From contig NZ_CP035501.1 of the NCBI RefSeq assembly GCF_004135585.1, forward strand, positions 5,217,501 to 5,281,500: a stretch of 64,000 nucleotides of DNA, read 5' to 3'. This document shows, one piece after another, positions 24,849 through 33,559 of the stretch. Below the pieces are notes generated by a model. That model saw only the letters and a list, made by a program, of their open reading frames with translations, was not told where the DNA came from and ran no database searches. Source of the DNA: Sphingosinicella sp. BN140058 (GTDB lineage Bacteria > Pseudomonadota > Alphaproteobacteria > Sphingomonadales > Sphingomonadaceae). Made by a program: the position numbers and the translations under genes. How positions within the stretch are numbered: the stretch's first letter is position 1; every line of letters starts with the position of its first letter.

Positions 24849-26756
24849 ATGCGCGCACAGGGGCCGACCCGCTATTGCGACCTGGTGATGAAGGGCGGCA
24901 TCACCAGCGGGATCGTCTACCCCAATGCCGTGCTTGCGCTCAGCCGCGACTTCCGTTTCAAGAATATCGGCGGCACGTCGGCCGGCGCGATCGCCGCCGC
25001 AGCGACGGCCGCTGCCGGAGTCGGGGATCGCAAGAAGGTCACCGGCGCAAGCCTTTCCGGCGAGCCTGAACAGGCCGGGTTCGAAGGACTCGGGCAGGTG
25101 GCGTCGACCCTTGCTACGGAAGGGTTCATCGCCTCGCTGTTCCAGCCGGCTGCGGGCTTGCGGAGCGCGTATCGAGCCCTCGTCGTCGTTGCCGGACCGT
25201 CGGGCGCCGCGCGGAAGTCCCTCGCCGTCCTGTGTGCGGTCTTCGCCACCGCTCCCGCCGAGACCCTGGGTCTGCTCGGCCTGTTCCTCGCGGCAGGCTA
25301 TGGCATCGGGGGCAGGGAGGGACTTCTCGGCGCAATGGTGCCGGCCTTGCTCTGCGCCTATCTCGGCGGCGCCATATTCGCTTTGCTGCGGCTCGCCCGG
25401 GTCGCCCGGCGCAACCTGCTCGGTCTGTGCTCGGGTCTTGGACGTCCGCGATCGTCGCCGGCTCTCACTCAATGGCTCCACCAGGTGCTGCAGCAGCTAT
25501 CCGGCAAGCCGATGGCCGAGCCGCTTACCTTCGGCGACCTCTGGAACGCCGATCGCTATCCTGACGAGCCCGTCACCGCGCGAGCGATCACGTTGCAGAT
25601 GATCACCACCGGCATATCCCACCACGAGCCGCGAACGCTTCCGTTCGAGACCGGTGGATTCTGGTTTCGGCGTGACCAGTTCGATCGTCTGTTCCCGTCC
25701 GAGCTGGTCGCGTGGATGGTCGAGCGTGCAGGGCCGCCGGATCGGGTGGACGGGATCGACTATCATCGTCTGCCGACGGGCGCCGACATGCCGGTGCTCG
25801 TTGCGATGCGGATGAGCCTCAGTTTCCCTCTGCTGCTCAGCGCCGTGCCGCTCCACGAAGTCGCCGCGCGGGACCGGTCGCGTCCGGTACAGCAAGCCGC
25901 GGGGAGCGCAGACGCGGAAAAGACGTTGCTCGCGAGCACCGATCGGCTGACGACCAGCGGCGATGCCCCGGTGACACGGATCACGGCGATGCGGGTCTGC
26001 TGGTTTTCGGACGGGGGCATCACCAGCAACTTTCCTCTCCACCTCTTCGACGCGCCCTTGCCGCTGTGGCCGACCTTCGCGATCAATCTGGTTTATCCCG
26101 AGGGTGACCGGACCACCGCCGGGGTGGGTGCCGCGTCGGAAAGAAAGGCGATCGAGGATGCCGTGTTTCTCCCTACGGAGAACAACCAGGGCTGGCAGCG
26201 CACCTACCGCCCGATCGCCCGCACGCTGGCGGCGGGCGAAATCTCCCGCTTTCTGTTCGCAATCATCGCGACGATGCAGAATTGGCGCGATCTGCTGCAG
26301 TCGCGCGCGCCGGGTCAGCGCGACCGGATCGTCCACATCGCGCTCGATCGCAGCGAAGGCGGGATGAACCTCGCCATGCCCCAGGAGGTGTTGACCCGCA
26401 TCTCCGCGAAGGGCAGCCGGGCCGGCGAGTTGCTCTACGATTTCAGCTTCGACAATCACTATTGGATACGCTGGCGAAACCTCGCCTCCGCGCTGCAGCG
26501 CTACACGATCCAGATTGCGGAGAGCGACGCCGGTGGGCCCACCATCGCAGCCTATCGGGCGGCCTATAGCTTGCCCCGATCCGGATCGGGAGAGCCGCCC
26601 TCCTACAAGTTCCGCACGCGCGAGCGGCGCATCGCTTCCGAGCAATTGTTCGAAAATCTGGTTGAGCAAGGCGAGAATTGGAAGGCGCGTGGCCCGGACC
26701 TCACCGCCGACGCACCGCGTCCTCTACCTCAGATGCGGATCGCGCCCACCTACTGA
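24849..26756 (+). CDS. Patatin-like phospholipase with internal membrane segment
   Basis: The 635-residue product has the patatin catalytic dyad split by a long insertion. The oxyanion loop KGGITSGIVYP (from residue 15) and GGTSAGA (Ser44) lie at the N-terminus; the DGG motif (Asp388, FSDGGITSNFP) lies far downstream. Between them, at about residues 110-180, is a hydrophobic region likely to form two transmembrane helices. A long C-terminal region with no recognised domain follows. It should hydrolyse acyl lipids at a membrane. It follows the alpha/beta hydrolase by 13 nt with a GGGAG ribosome binding site. Confidence 0.88.
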   Translation: MRAQGPTRYCDLVMKGGITSGIVYPNAVLALSRDFRFKNIGGTSAGAIAAAATAAAGVGDRKKVTGASLSGEPEQAGFEGLGQVASTLATEGFIASLFQPAAGLRSAYRALVVVAGPSGAARKSLAVLCAVFATAPAETLGLLGLFLAAGYGIGGREGLLGAMVPALLCAYLGGAIFALLRLARVARRNLLGLCSGLGRPRSSPALTQWLHQVLQQLSGKPMAEPLTFGDLWNADRYPDEPVTARAITLQMITTGISHHEPRTLPFETGGFWFRRDQFDRLFPSELVAWMVERAGPPDRVDGIDYHRLPTGADMPVLVAMRMSLSFPLLLSAVPLHEVAARDRSRPVQQAAGSADAEKTLLASTDRLTTSGDAPVTRITAMRVCWFSDGGITSNFPLHLFDAPLPLWPTFAINLVYPEGDRTTAGVGAASERKAIEDAVFLPTENNQGWQRTYRPIARTLAAGEISRFLFAIIATMQNWRDLLQSRAPGQRDRIVHIALDRSEGGMNLAMPQEVLTRISAKGSRAGELLYDFSFDNHYWIRWRNLASALQRYTIQIAESDAGGPTIAAYRAAYSLPRSGSGEPPSYKFRTRERRIASEQLFENLVEQGENWKARGPDLTADAPRPLPQMRIAPTY

Positions 26757-26837
26757 CACGCGCTTCCGGTTCGATCGACAATCACGGCAGCCTCGGGCAA
26801 GCCAGGCTTCGAGGCGCTGCGTATAGAAGGAGAGTCC

Positions 26838-27227
26838 ATGTTCAGCCACCTGATGGTCGGTACCAACGACGTTGACGCTGCAAAGCATTTCTACGACGCG
26901 CTGCTCGGCACGCTGGGTGTGCCGCCGGGCTTCGTCGACGATCGGGGACGGGTCTTCTGGCGCAGCAGGACGGGGGCGTTCGCCGTCAGCAAGCCGATCG
27001 ATGGTGAACCGGCGTGCCATGCCAATGGTGGAACGATCGGCTTTGCAGCGTCGAGCCCGGAGATGGTCGATGCTTGGCATGCCGCCGGCCTCGCCCATGG
27101 CGGCACCAGTTGCGAAGCTCCGCCAGGTGCTCGCGAGGGCCCGTTCGGCAGCCTCTACCTCGCCTATTTGCGCGATCCCGACGGCAACAAGCTCTGCGCG
27201 ATGCACCGGATGCCGCGCGAGCAATAA
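26838..27227 (+). CDS. VOC-family (glyoxalase/bleomycin-resistance-like) protein
   Basis: The 129-residue product has a vicinal-oxygen-chelate fold of two beta-alpha-beta-beta-beta modules. Marks are the start FSHLMVGTNDVDAAKHFYDALL and the end YLAYLRDPDGNKLCAMHR (both shown in part of the chain). Candidate metal ligands are His4 and the C-terminal region, where the usual Glu is replaced by Cys/Met positions, so activity is uncertain. AAGGAGAG precedes the ATG. Members range from lyases to drug-binding proteins; no substrate is suggested here. Confidence 0.85.
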   Translation: MFSHLMVGTNDVDAAKHFYDALLGTLGVPPGFVDDRGRVFWRSRTGAFAVSKPIDGEPACHANGGTIGFAASSPEMVDAWHAAGLAHGGTSCEAPPGAREGPFGSLYLAYLRDPDGNKLCAMHRMPREQ

Positions 27228-27235
27228 GCAAGGAA

Positions 27236-27266
27236 AGGGACGGCGCACCTTCGGCGCGTCGCCCCT
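27236..27266. terminator. Bidirectional terminator between convergent genes
   Basis: An 11-bp stem with one mismatch pairs AGGGACGGCGC (27236-27246) with GCGTCGCCCCT (27256-27266) around a 9-nt loop. On the minus strand it is followed by TTCCTT. It separates the VOC gene (+) from the glycine-zipper gene (-). Confidence 0.5.
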
Positions 27267-27288
27267 CTCGATTGTGCCTGACGGATGA

Positions 27289-27783
27289 TCAGCGGCAGCG
27301 AACGCTGCCGCGCTCGACTTCACGGCCGAGCAGGGCGCCGGCGCCGCCACCGATCAGGGTGCCGAGCAGGCTCGAACGGCCGTTGTCCAGCGCATTGCCG
27401 AGCAACGCGCCCGCCGCGCCGCCGATAATCAGCCCGGTGGTGCCGTCGGGGCGGCGGCAGTAATAGCGCCCGTTCGAACCGCGGTAGACCCGGTCGTTGC
27501 GGCCGAGCCGCCGCTCGCGATAAGCGCTGCCGTCGCGATAGTATCGATCGGCATAATAATTGCGGCTGCCGGGTTCGTAACGGTTGTAATCGTAATTGCG
27601 GTACTGGCGCCAGTCGCGGCGGGTTTGGCGATAATTCCGCTGCGCCTGGCGCGCTTCCCGCCGTTCCTCGCGAGCATGCTCTCGCGCTTCCCGGACGTCG
27701 CGGCGGCTCTGAGCCTCGGCCGGCGCCGACATCGATGTGGTGAAGCCGGCAAGCATTGCTGCGGCGATGACGAGCTTCTTCAT
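27289..27783 (-). CDS. Glycine-zipper surface-antigen-like exported protein
   Basis: The 164-residue product has a signal peptide ending APAEAQ and a long Arg/Tyr-rich charged region at about residues 27-110. A C-terminal pair of glycine-zipper helices (GLIIGGAAGALLGNAL and LLGTLIGGGAGALLG) is of the 17-kDa surface antigen type. Two cysteines lie in the last 60 residues. It probably associates with the outer membrane; the molecular role is unknown. ATG 27783 follows AAGGAG. Confidence 0.85.
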   Translation of the reverse strand: MKKLVIAAAMLAGFTTSMSAPAEAQSRRDVREAREHAREERREARQAQRNYRQTRRDWRQYRNYDYNRYEPGSRNYYADRYYRDGSAYRERRLGRNDRVYRGSNGRYYCRRPDGTTGLIIGGAAGALLGNALDNGRSSLLGTLIGGGAGALLGREVERGSVRCR

Positions 27784-27877
27784 GAAGCTGCTCCTTGCTG
27801 ATGATGTTCGGCGGAATTAGCGCCGAACACGCCGAAAAGTTGCAACCTGCTATGATTATCGCCGGCTATCGAGGGGT

Positions 27878-28672
27878 TCAGGGGTGCGCCTTGGCCCAGT
27901 CGAGCGCCTGCTGAAGCGTCGTCACCCACACCTCCTTCCGATGCGCGGCGAGCCATTCGACCAGAGCGCGGTGCGCGTCGCCGGACACCTGGAGATAGTC
28001 GCCGGCGACTCCGTGAAACAGGAACACGGCAAGGCCGCCGCCGTCGCGGCCCTGCTCGGCGAAGGCGATCAGGTCGCGTCCGGTGGCGCTTTCCGGAAAG
28101 CCGCGCGCCGGCACGTGCATCAAGTCGAGCTTCGACGCGTCGGCGCGGAGATCGTCGGGCGTGACGTCGACGCCTCGAACATAGGTGACGAGATCCGCCT
28201 TGCGCAGCGCCTCGAGATAATCGATCCCGCCGGCGACGCTCTGCCCGCAGGGTGTCGCCATGCCGTGGCGCGGCTTGCCGTCGATCGCGGTGAGGAGGAC
28301 GTTCTGCTGCTCGATCTCCTTCAGCATGCTCGCTGTCGTGTAGGCTTCCGATGTGTAGCGCGGGTCGGCGGGGAAGCTTGCGGCGGAGCAGGGGTGGAAG
28401 ATCGTGTGGTTGCCGAGTTCATGGCCTTCCGCCGCCGCGGCCCGCCAGCGCGGCAGATCCGGCTGCTTGACGCTGGACAGAAAGAAGGTGCCCTTGAACC
28501 CGGCCTGATTCAGCAACGGTACCGCATGATCCAGCTGCGAGGTGAGCGCATCGTCATAGGTAAGCACCACTGCTGCCTTGGCGCCGTTCGGCCATTTGGT
28601 GGTCGCGAGGGCGGGTGAGGCGCCGCACAGCAGCGCGAATGCCAGTGCAGCAGCGGCGATCGGCGTCTTCAT
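27878..28672 (-). CDS. Exported polysaccharide deacetylase (NodB-type)
   Basis: The 264-residue product has a signal peptide ending SPALA and a NodB homology domain. Motif 1 is VVLTYDDALTSQ with the Asp pair, motif 2 is GHELGNHTIFHP with the two metal-binding histidines, and later motifs include FLFHGV near the C-terminus. It should remove acetyl groups from an N-acetylated polysaccharide or peptidoglycan in the periplasm. ATG 28672 is preceded by GAGGGGG. It is divergent from an L,D-transpeptidase gene, so a cell-wall role is plausible. Confidence 0.92.
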   Translation of the reverse strand: MKTPIAAAALAFALLCGASPALATTKWPNGAKAAVVLTYDDALTSQLDHAVPLLNQAGFKGTFFLSSVKQPDLPRWRAAAAEGHELGNHTIFHPCSAASFPADPRYTSEAYTTASMLKEIEQQNVLLTAIDGKPRHGMATPCGQSVAGGIDYLEALRKADLVTYVRGVDVTPDDLRADASKLDLMHVPARGFPESATGRDLIAFAEQGRDGGGLAVFLFHGVAGDYLQVSGDAHRALVEWLAAHRKEVWVTTLQQALDWAKAHP

Positions 28673-28852
28673 CTCGCATCCCCCTCGGTAACCATCGGAG
28701 CGTAGGACGGGCGCCCGCATCGCACAATCATTGCGCGTGGTGCTCGCATCGGCAGCTCCGTTCATGCGTTCTCAAGGCCTGTCGGTCGGGCAAGGAGGAA
28801 TCTGGTGATTTGGTTCGGGGTGGATTCAGCTACGCGCGCTTATGGAGCCCGG

Positions 28853-30163
28853 ATGAATCGTAAGCGCCTGCCTGTTCTTCTCGCCTTGCTGACGGTGAGT
28901 GCGTCCGCAATCGCCGCACCGGCACCGATCGGCCGCGACAGCCGCCCCATCGAACCGGTCGAAATACCGCCCAGCGTCCAGCAGGGTGTCGACATGATCT
29001 TCGTCGATTCGGAGATCGCACCCGCGGTTCACAAGCGGGAGGGCCTGCTGAAGGAGATCGGGCTCGAGGCCGAGGCGGGGTCCGCGTCCGACCTCTTCCT
29101 GCCCGCAAACCCGGTCTACACGCAGCTGCGCCGCGGCCTGGTCCGCTACCGGGCGAGCTGGGGCAGCCTCCCCCAGATCCAGATCCCCGCCGGTCCGGTG
29201 CTGAAGCCGGGCGCCAAGGGCGAGCGGGTGGCGCTGCTGCGCGAGCGGCTCGGCGTCGCCGCGGGCAGTGCCTATGACGATGCGCTTGCTCGAGCGGTAA
29301 AACGTTATCAGCAGGTGCACGCGATCAAGGCGGACGGCATCGCCGGGGAGGGGACGATCGCGTCCCTCAACCGGGGGGCGGCCTACTACGAGCGCGTGCT
29401 GATGCTGAACCTCGATCGCGCGCGCAGCCTTCCCGGCACCGACGAGCAGGGGCGCTACGTCATCGTCGACGTCGGTGCTGCGCGATTGTTCATGGTCGAA
29501 GGCGGCGACGTACGCGACAGCATGAAGGTGATCGTCGGTAAGGCGGCTTCCGCCACGCCGATGATGGCCGCGCAGATCCGCTACGCCAGCGTCAATCCCT
29601 ATTGGAACGTCCCGGCCGATCTGGCGCAAACCCTGGTTGCGCCCAAGGTGCTCAGCGAGGGGCTCGGCCACATCAAGGCCGAGCGATACGAGATCCTGTC
29701 CGATTGGACCGACGATGCCACTCCTGTCGATCCGGCGAGCGTCGACTGGCAGGCGGTTGCCGACCGCAAGACCGAGTTGCGCATTCGTCAGTTGCCCGGG
29801 CGCGGAAATTCGATGGGCGCGATTAAGTTCATGCTGCCCAACGATTTCGGCATCTATCTTCACGATACCAACGACAAGTCTCTGTTCGGCAAACAGGATC
29901 GCTGGCTCAGCAACGGCTGCGTCCGGGTCGAGGATGCCAGGCGCCTCGCCGATTGGCTGTTCGGCGCGATGCCGACCGGCAAGGATCCGAACGTCGAAGA
30001 GGATGTCGAACTCGATCGACCGGTTCCCGTGTACATCACCTATTTGACGGCCGAGGCCGTGGCCGACGGCGTGCAGTTCCGCGCCGATCCCTATTCCCGC
30101 GACGCCGCTTTGGTGAACCGCTACGCGACGGCCGAGGAGCGCTCCGCGGCATCGGGAGGCTGA
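28853..30163 (+). CDS. L,D-transpeptidase (YcbB-like) with peptidoglycan-binding domain
   Basis: The 436-residue product has a signal peptide (LPVLLALLTVSASAIAAPAP) and a peptidoglycan-binding repeat near residues 112-165 (PGAKGERVALLRERLGV). A YkuD catalytic domain runs from about residue 200 to 375, with the HDTNDKSLFG histidine and nucleophile Cys356 in LSNGCVRVED. It makes 3-3 cross-links or attaches proteins to peptidoglycan. ATG 28853 is chosen because it opens the signal peptide after GGAG. It is divergent from the polysaccharide deacetylase. Confidence 0.94.
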   Translation: MNRKRLPVLLALLTVSASAIAAPAPIGRDSRPIEPVEIPPSVQQGVDMIFVDSEIAPAVHKREGLLKEIGLEAEAGSASDLFLPANPVYTQLRRGLVRYRASWGSLPQIQIPAGPVLKPGAKGERVALLRERLGVAAGSAYDDALARAVKRYQQVHAIKADGIAGEGTIASLNRGAAYYERVLMLNLDRARSLPGTDEQGRYVIVDVGAARLFMVEGGDVRDSMKVIVGKAASATPMMAAQIRYASVNPYWNVPADLAQTLVAPKVLSEGLGHIKAERYEILSDWTDDATPVDPASVDWQAVADRKTELRIRQLPGRGNSMGAIKFMLPNDFGIYLHDTNDKSLFGKQDRWLSNGCVRVEDARRLADWLFGAMPTGKDPNVEEDVELDRPVPVYITYLTAEAVADGVQFRADPYSRDAALVNRYATAEERSAASGG

Positions 30164-30272
30164 GAGGCCGGGGCGGTGCGCCGTCCCGTTCCGCTTTGCC
30201 GCCATTGTCGTGCCTTGACCTCGCCGAGGGTCTGCCGTCTCTTGTCGACAAACAAGAAGAGGCGGGGACTCG

Positions 30273-31799
30273 ATGGACCAGAACGACATTCGGACGAGCC
30301 GGCGTACCCTCTTGCAGGCGGCTGCGGTCGGGACGGCGGCGCTCGCGCCCGGGCTGGCCCTGGCCGCGCGTTCCGGCGACATGGCGGCGCTTCGCCGTGC
30401 CGCCGAACAGGGGCGCGAGGCCGCGATCGCGCGCATTCAGGACTGGATCCGCAATCCGACCATCGCAGCCGAAAAGTACAAGGTCGAGGAAGGCGTCGCC
30501 TACATGTCGACGCTTGCGCGCGAGGCCGGCTTCCAGAAAGTCCGGACTGTGCCGACCGGCGGTGTTCCGGCGGTATTCGCCACCCTGGACGTCGGCGCGC
30601 CCAAATGGATGGGCATCTACTTCATGTACGACGTGAAGCAGTTCGATCCGGCCGAGTGGTCGGTGCCGCCGCTGGAGGCGCGGATCGTCGATCGGCCCGG
30701 CGTCGGGAAGGTGATCATGGGACGCGGCGCCGTCAATCAGAAGGGGCCGGAAGGCGCCTTCCTCGCCGCTCTCCACGCCTTCAAGGCATCAGGGCGCAAA
30801 CTCCCGGTCAACCTGGCCCTGATCGCCGAGGGCGAGGAGGAGATCGCGTCGCCCAATTTCCTCAACGCCATCAAGGACCCGGAAGTCACCGCGACGATGA
30901 AGAAGTGCGTCGGCGTGATCATTCCGACCGCCGGCCAGGCGCCGAACGGCAATGCGACGATCAGCCTGGGCGCCAAGGGCGCCGTGGAGATGGAGATCGT
31001 GTCGAGCAGCGCGCGGTGGGGTAGGGGGCCGGCGCAGGACATCCACTCGAGCCAGTTCGCCAGGGTCGACAGCCCGGCCTGGCGCCTCGTTCAGGCGCTG
31101 AACACCTTGATCAAGCCGGATGGGCATACCCCCGCGGTGGAGGGCTTCTTCGATCGCGTGCAGCCGCTCACCGCCCGGCAGAAGGCGCTGATCGCCGAGG
31201 CGGCGCGCAAGAGCAGCGAAGCCGATGCCAAGAAGAGCCTCGGCGTTCAACGCTGGATCGAAGACGAGAGCTGGGAGCAGTCGCTCGTCCGGCTCGCCGA
31301 GCAGCCGACGATCAACATCCAGGGTCTCGTCGCCGGCTATACCGGGCCGGGCGGCAAGACGGTCCTGCCGCACCGCGCCGTCGCCAAGGTGGAGATGCGC
31401 CTGGTACCCGACATGACCAGGGACGACAGCGTCGCCAAGCTCAAGAGACATCTCGAAAAGCACGGCTTTCCGGACATCGAGATCAACGTCACCGGCGGGT
31501 ACGGGCCGAATCAGACACCGGAGGATTCCGCTCTGATCAAGGCGCAGCAGACAGTGCTCACCCGTGCGGGCGTGACCTGGGCGCTCAATGTCCGAAATGC
31601 CGGTTCATGGCCCGGCGTGGTGTTCACCGGCGATCCGCTGCGCCTGCCGGCGGGACAATTCGGCCTCGGCAGCGGCGCCGGCGCGCACGCACCGGACGAA
31701 TATTTCGTGATCGAAAGCGCAAACCCGAAGATCGCCGGCATCACCGAGCAGACCATGGCCTATGTCGACCTCCTCTACGAGGTGGCGGCGCAGGCCTGA
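30273..31799 (+). CDS. Tat-exported M20-family peptidase-like protein with altered metal site
   Basis: The 508-residue product has a twin-arginine signal (SRRTLLQAAAVGTAALAPG) and the M20 two-domain layout. Several zinc-ligand positions differ from the family. The usual HYD is MYD (Met118), the bridging Asp in GRGAxDxKG is Asn155, and the Asp expected after the second-domain boundary appears as Pro-Thr in GVIIPTAG. The catalytic glutamate cluster AEGEEEIASP (186-190) and a late GAHAPDEYF histidine remain. It may be a non-hydrolytic paralogue or use another metal arrangement. M20 identity is clear; activity is not. Confidence 0.88.
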   Translation: MDQNDIRTSRRTLLQAAAVGTAALAPGLALAARSGDMAALRRAAEQGREAAIARIQDWIRNPTIAAEKYKVEEGVAYMSTLAREAGFQKVRTVPTGGVPAVFATLDVGAPKWMGIYFMYDVKQFDPAEWSVPPLEARIVDRPGVGKVIMGRGAVNQKGPEGAFLAALHAFKASGRKLPVNLALIAEGEEEIASPNFLNAIKDPEVTATMKKCVGVIIPTAGQAPNGNATISLGAKGAVEMEIVSSSARWGRGPAQDIHSSQFARVDSPAWRLVQALNTLIKPDGHTPAVEGFFDRVQPLTARQKALIAEAARKSSEADAKKSLGVQRWIEDESWEQSLVRLAEQPTINIQGLVAGYTGPGGKTVLPHRAVAKVEMRLVPDMTRDDSVAKLKRHLEKHGFPDIEINVTGGYGPNQTPEDSALIKAQQTVLTRAGVTWALNVRNAGSWPGVVFTGDPLRLPAGQFGLGSGAGAHAPDEYFVIESANPKIAGITEQTMAYVDLLYEVAAQA

Positions 31800-32127
31800 A
31801 GCGCAGGATGCGCCGAGCCGTCGAGCCGTTAGAGAGTGGGCGCGCCGGCGCTGTCGAGCTGCAGGCGACCGGAGACGGCACGATAGGCAAGAACGACGAG
31901 ACTAAGCATGACAAGCACCTGATTGAATTGGAAATCGCGGCGCATGTGGCGCGGGTCGCGTCCTTGCGCAAATGCAACGATTTAGCCTGCGAGTGCGTTT
32001 GTTGCACTGCAGCATAAGTACGTAGGCCCGCGGTGAGATATCCTTCCGGAGGCCCCCTCTTTCCCCGGCGCCATTCTCCCTCTAAAGCGCCGGCCAATTC
32101 TTCACCCCAATCATGGAGCTTCACGGC
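31800..32127. other. Gap between the M20-like gene and ndk
   Basis: This 328-nt stretch holds one possible minus-strand small ORF (31829-31945). The part upstream of ndk must contain its promoter and has an AT-richer patch around 31975-32025. No clear -35/-10 pair, riboswitch or terminator was recognised. Confidence 0.4.
31829..31945 (-). CDS. Possible 38-residue single-span membrane protein
   Basis: The frame starts at ATG 31945 and ends TAA. The product has a charged start (MRRDFQ), one hydrophobic helix (VLVMLSLVVLAYRAV) and a polar tail, which looks like a small membrane protein. No good ribosome binding site is present; AAGGA lies too far upstream. It would converge on the M20-like gene. 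Chance is a fair alternative. Confidence 0.3.
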   Translation of the reverse strand: MRRDFQFNQVLVMLSLVVLAYRAVSGRLQLDSAGAPTL

Positions 32128-32550
32128 ATGGCGACCGAACGCACTTTCTCGATCATCAAACCCGACGCGACCCGTCGCAATCTTACCGGCGCCGTCACCG
32201 CCAAGCTCGAGGAAGCCGGCCTGCGCGTCGTCGCGTCCAAGCGGATCCAGATGTCTCGCGAGCAGGCCGAAGGCTTCTACGGCGTTCACCGGGAGCGTCC
32301 GTTCTTCAACGACCTCGTCACCTTCATGACGTCGGGCCCGGTCGTCGTTCAGGTGCTGGAAGGCGAGAATGCCGTCCTTCGCAACCGTGAAGTGATGGGG
32401 GCGACCAACCCGGCCAATGCCGACGCCGGCACGATCCGCAAGGAATTCGCCGAATCGATCGAAGCCAATTCGGTCCATGGCTCGGACAGCCTGGAGAATG
32501 CGAAGATCGAGATCGACTTCTTCTTCAAGCCCGAGGAAATCGTCGGCTGA
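32128..32550 (+). CDS. ndk: Nucleoside diphosphate kinase
   Basis: The 140-residue product matches Ndk along its length. Marks are [13 protein letters not shown] at the start, the GP-VVQVLEG-NAV segment, [17 protein letters not shown], and active-site His in [12 protein letters not shown] near residue 117, which carries the phosphate during ping-pong transfer. It balances NTP pools. ATG 32128 follows GGAG at 8 nt; an upstream in-frame ATG at 32113 lacks that spacing. A strong terminator follows. Confidence 0.97.
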   Translation: MATERTFSIIKPDATRRNLTGAVTAKLEEAGLRVVASKRIQMSREQAEGFYGVHRERPFFNDLVTFMTSGPVVVQVLEGENAVLRNREVMGATNPANADAGTIRKEFAESIEANSVHGSDSLENAKIEIDFFFKPEEIVG

Positions 32551-32590
32551 GACGCCGCGGCGTCGGCGCACCAGTTGGTGCGCTTCTGAC

Positions 32591-32625
32591 AAGGCCGGTC
32601 CGGTTCTGAACCGGGCCGGCCTTTT
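32591..32625 (+). terminator. Intrinsic terminator after ndk, likely bidirectional
   Basis: AAGGCCGG (32591-32598) pairs with CCGGCCTT (32616-32623), and the stem continues inward (CCGGTT/AACCGG) to a 3-nt loop: 15 bp with one G-T. A TTTT tract lies at 32622-32625. It sits between ndk (+) and the sulfotransferase gene (-). Confidence 0.85.
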
Positions 32626-32632
32626 CCTTGGA

Positions 32633-33559
32633 TCAGAGCAGATACTCGTCCTTGTAGGGCGCGTAGAGCGGATCGCCCCGCAGCGCCTCCGCTTTGGGGC
32701 GAAAGCGCTCGAGCACATCGTCGCTGACCAGCGCACCCGTGACCGGCTCCGCCGGACGGATCCACTGCAGCAGCCGGATCAGGGGGCGGAGCCGGTTGGC
32801 GGTCGCCGCCCGCGAATATTGGATGAACATGCGGTCTCGCAACGGCCGCCCGATGGGCAATCGGCGCAGAAGCCGCGACAGGCGCGGATACCAGCGGATC
32901 TCGATGCCGGAGAGGCCTTCATTCACCCGCTCCACCGAAGGTGGGCAGGGATCGAGGCCAAGCTTCGCCTCCAGCAGTTCGACGAACGCCCCCGCATCAT
33001 CGCGGAGCAGCTCGTAGGGAAGAATAATCAGGCGGTCGCCGAAGGCAGCCCGGTAGAGGCGAATGAGACCGCTATAATCCCAGGCATGGGCGCTCGGATG
33101 GCCTTCCGACCCGAAGCCTTCGCGCAGGGCGAAGAATTCGTCCGCGCCGCCGGTCCTGACATATTGCGAATAGCTCGACAGCATCATCGAGCGAAATCCG
33201 CGGGTGATCATTAGCACGGAGGCATCGGGGAAGAGGGCCGCGAGCGTGCGACAGACCTCGGCCTGCGCCTCTGGCAGCTGCAGGCCATGCATCCGCCGAT
33301 AGTCGATGTCGCGAAGACCCACGAACGGGTGTGGGGTCGCCAGCCCCTCCGCACTCGAGACCCGCCACCGGATCCCGGCAACGGGCTCCGCGCTCTGCCT
33401 GGCGACGTCGTAAAGGTCGCGATAGCCCGCGATCCCACCCTCTACATACCCGATCTGCGGGTGAGCGGCGAACCAGCGCTGGAGAAAGGTCGATCCGGCC
33501 TTGGCGAAACCGATGTGGATCAGGTGACGGGGCTCGCCATGGACTGGACCGGCCCGCAT
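32633..33559 (-). CDS. Sulfotransferase-domain protein, second of a tandem pair
   Basis: The 308-residue product has the PAPS-binding P-loop-like segment HIGFAKAGSTFLQRWF near residues 15-30 and a 3'-phosphate-binding region LMITRGFRSMMLSSYSQY near 116-133. These match sulfotransferase-fold enzymes that sulfate carbohydrates or peptides. The C-terminal ends read DPLYAPYKDEYLL. ATG 33559 overlaps the preceding gene's stop as TGATG, so the pair is coupled. The two proteins share their motifs and C-terminal ending (DP-YAPY--EYL), showing a tandem duplication. Confidence 0.85.
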   Translation of the reverse strand: MRAGPVHGEPRHLIHIGFAKAGSTFLQRWFAAHPQIGYVEGGIAGYRDLYDVARQSAEPVAGIRWRVSSAEGLATPHPFVGLRDIDYRRMHGLQLPEAQAEVCRTLAALFPDASVLMITRGFRSMMLSSYSQYVRTGGADEFFALREGFGSEGHPSAHAWDYSGLIRLYRAAFGDRLIILPYELLRDDAGAFVELLEAKLGLDPCPPSVERVNEGLSGIEIRWYPRLSRLLRRLPIGRPLRDRMFIQYSRAATANRLRPLIRLLQWIRPAEPVTGALVSDDVLERFRPKAEALRGDPLYAPYKDEYLL

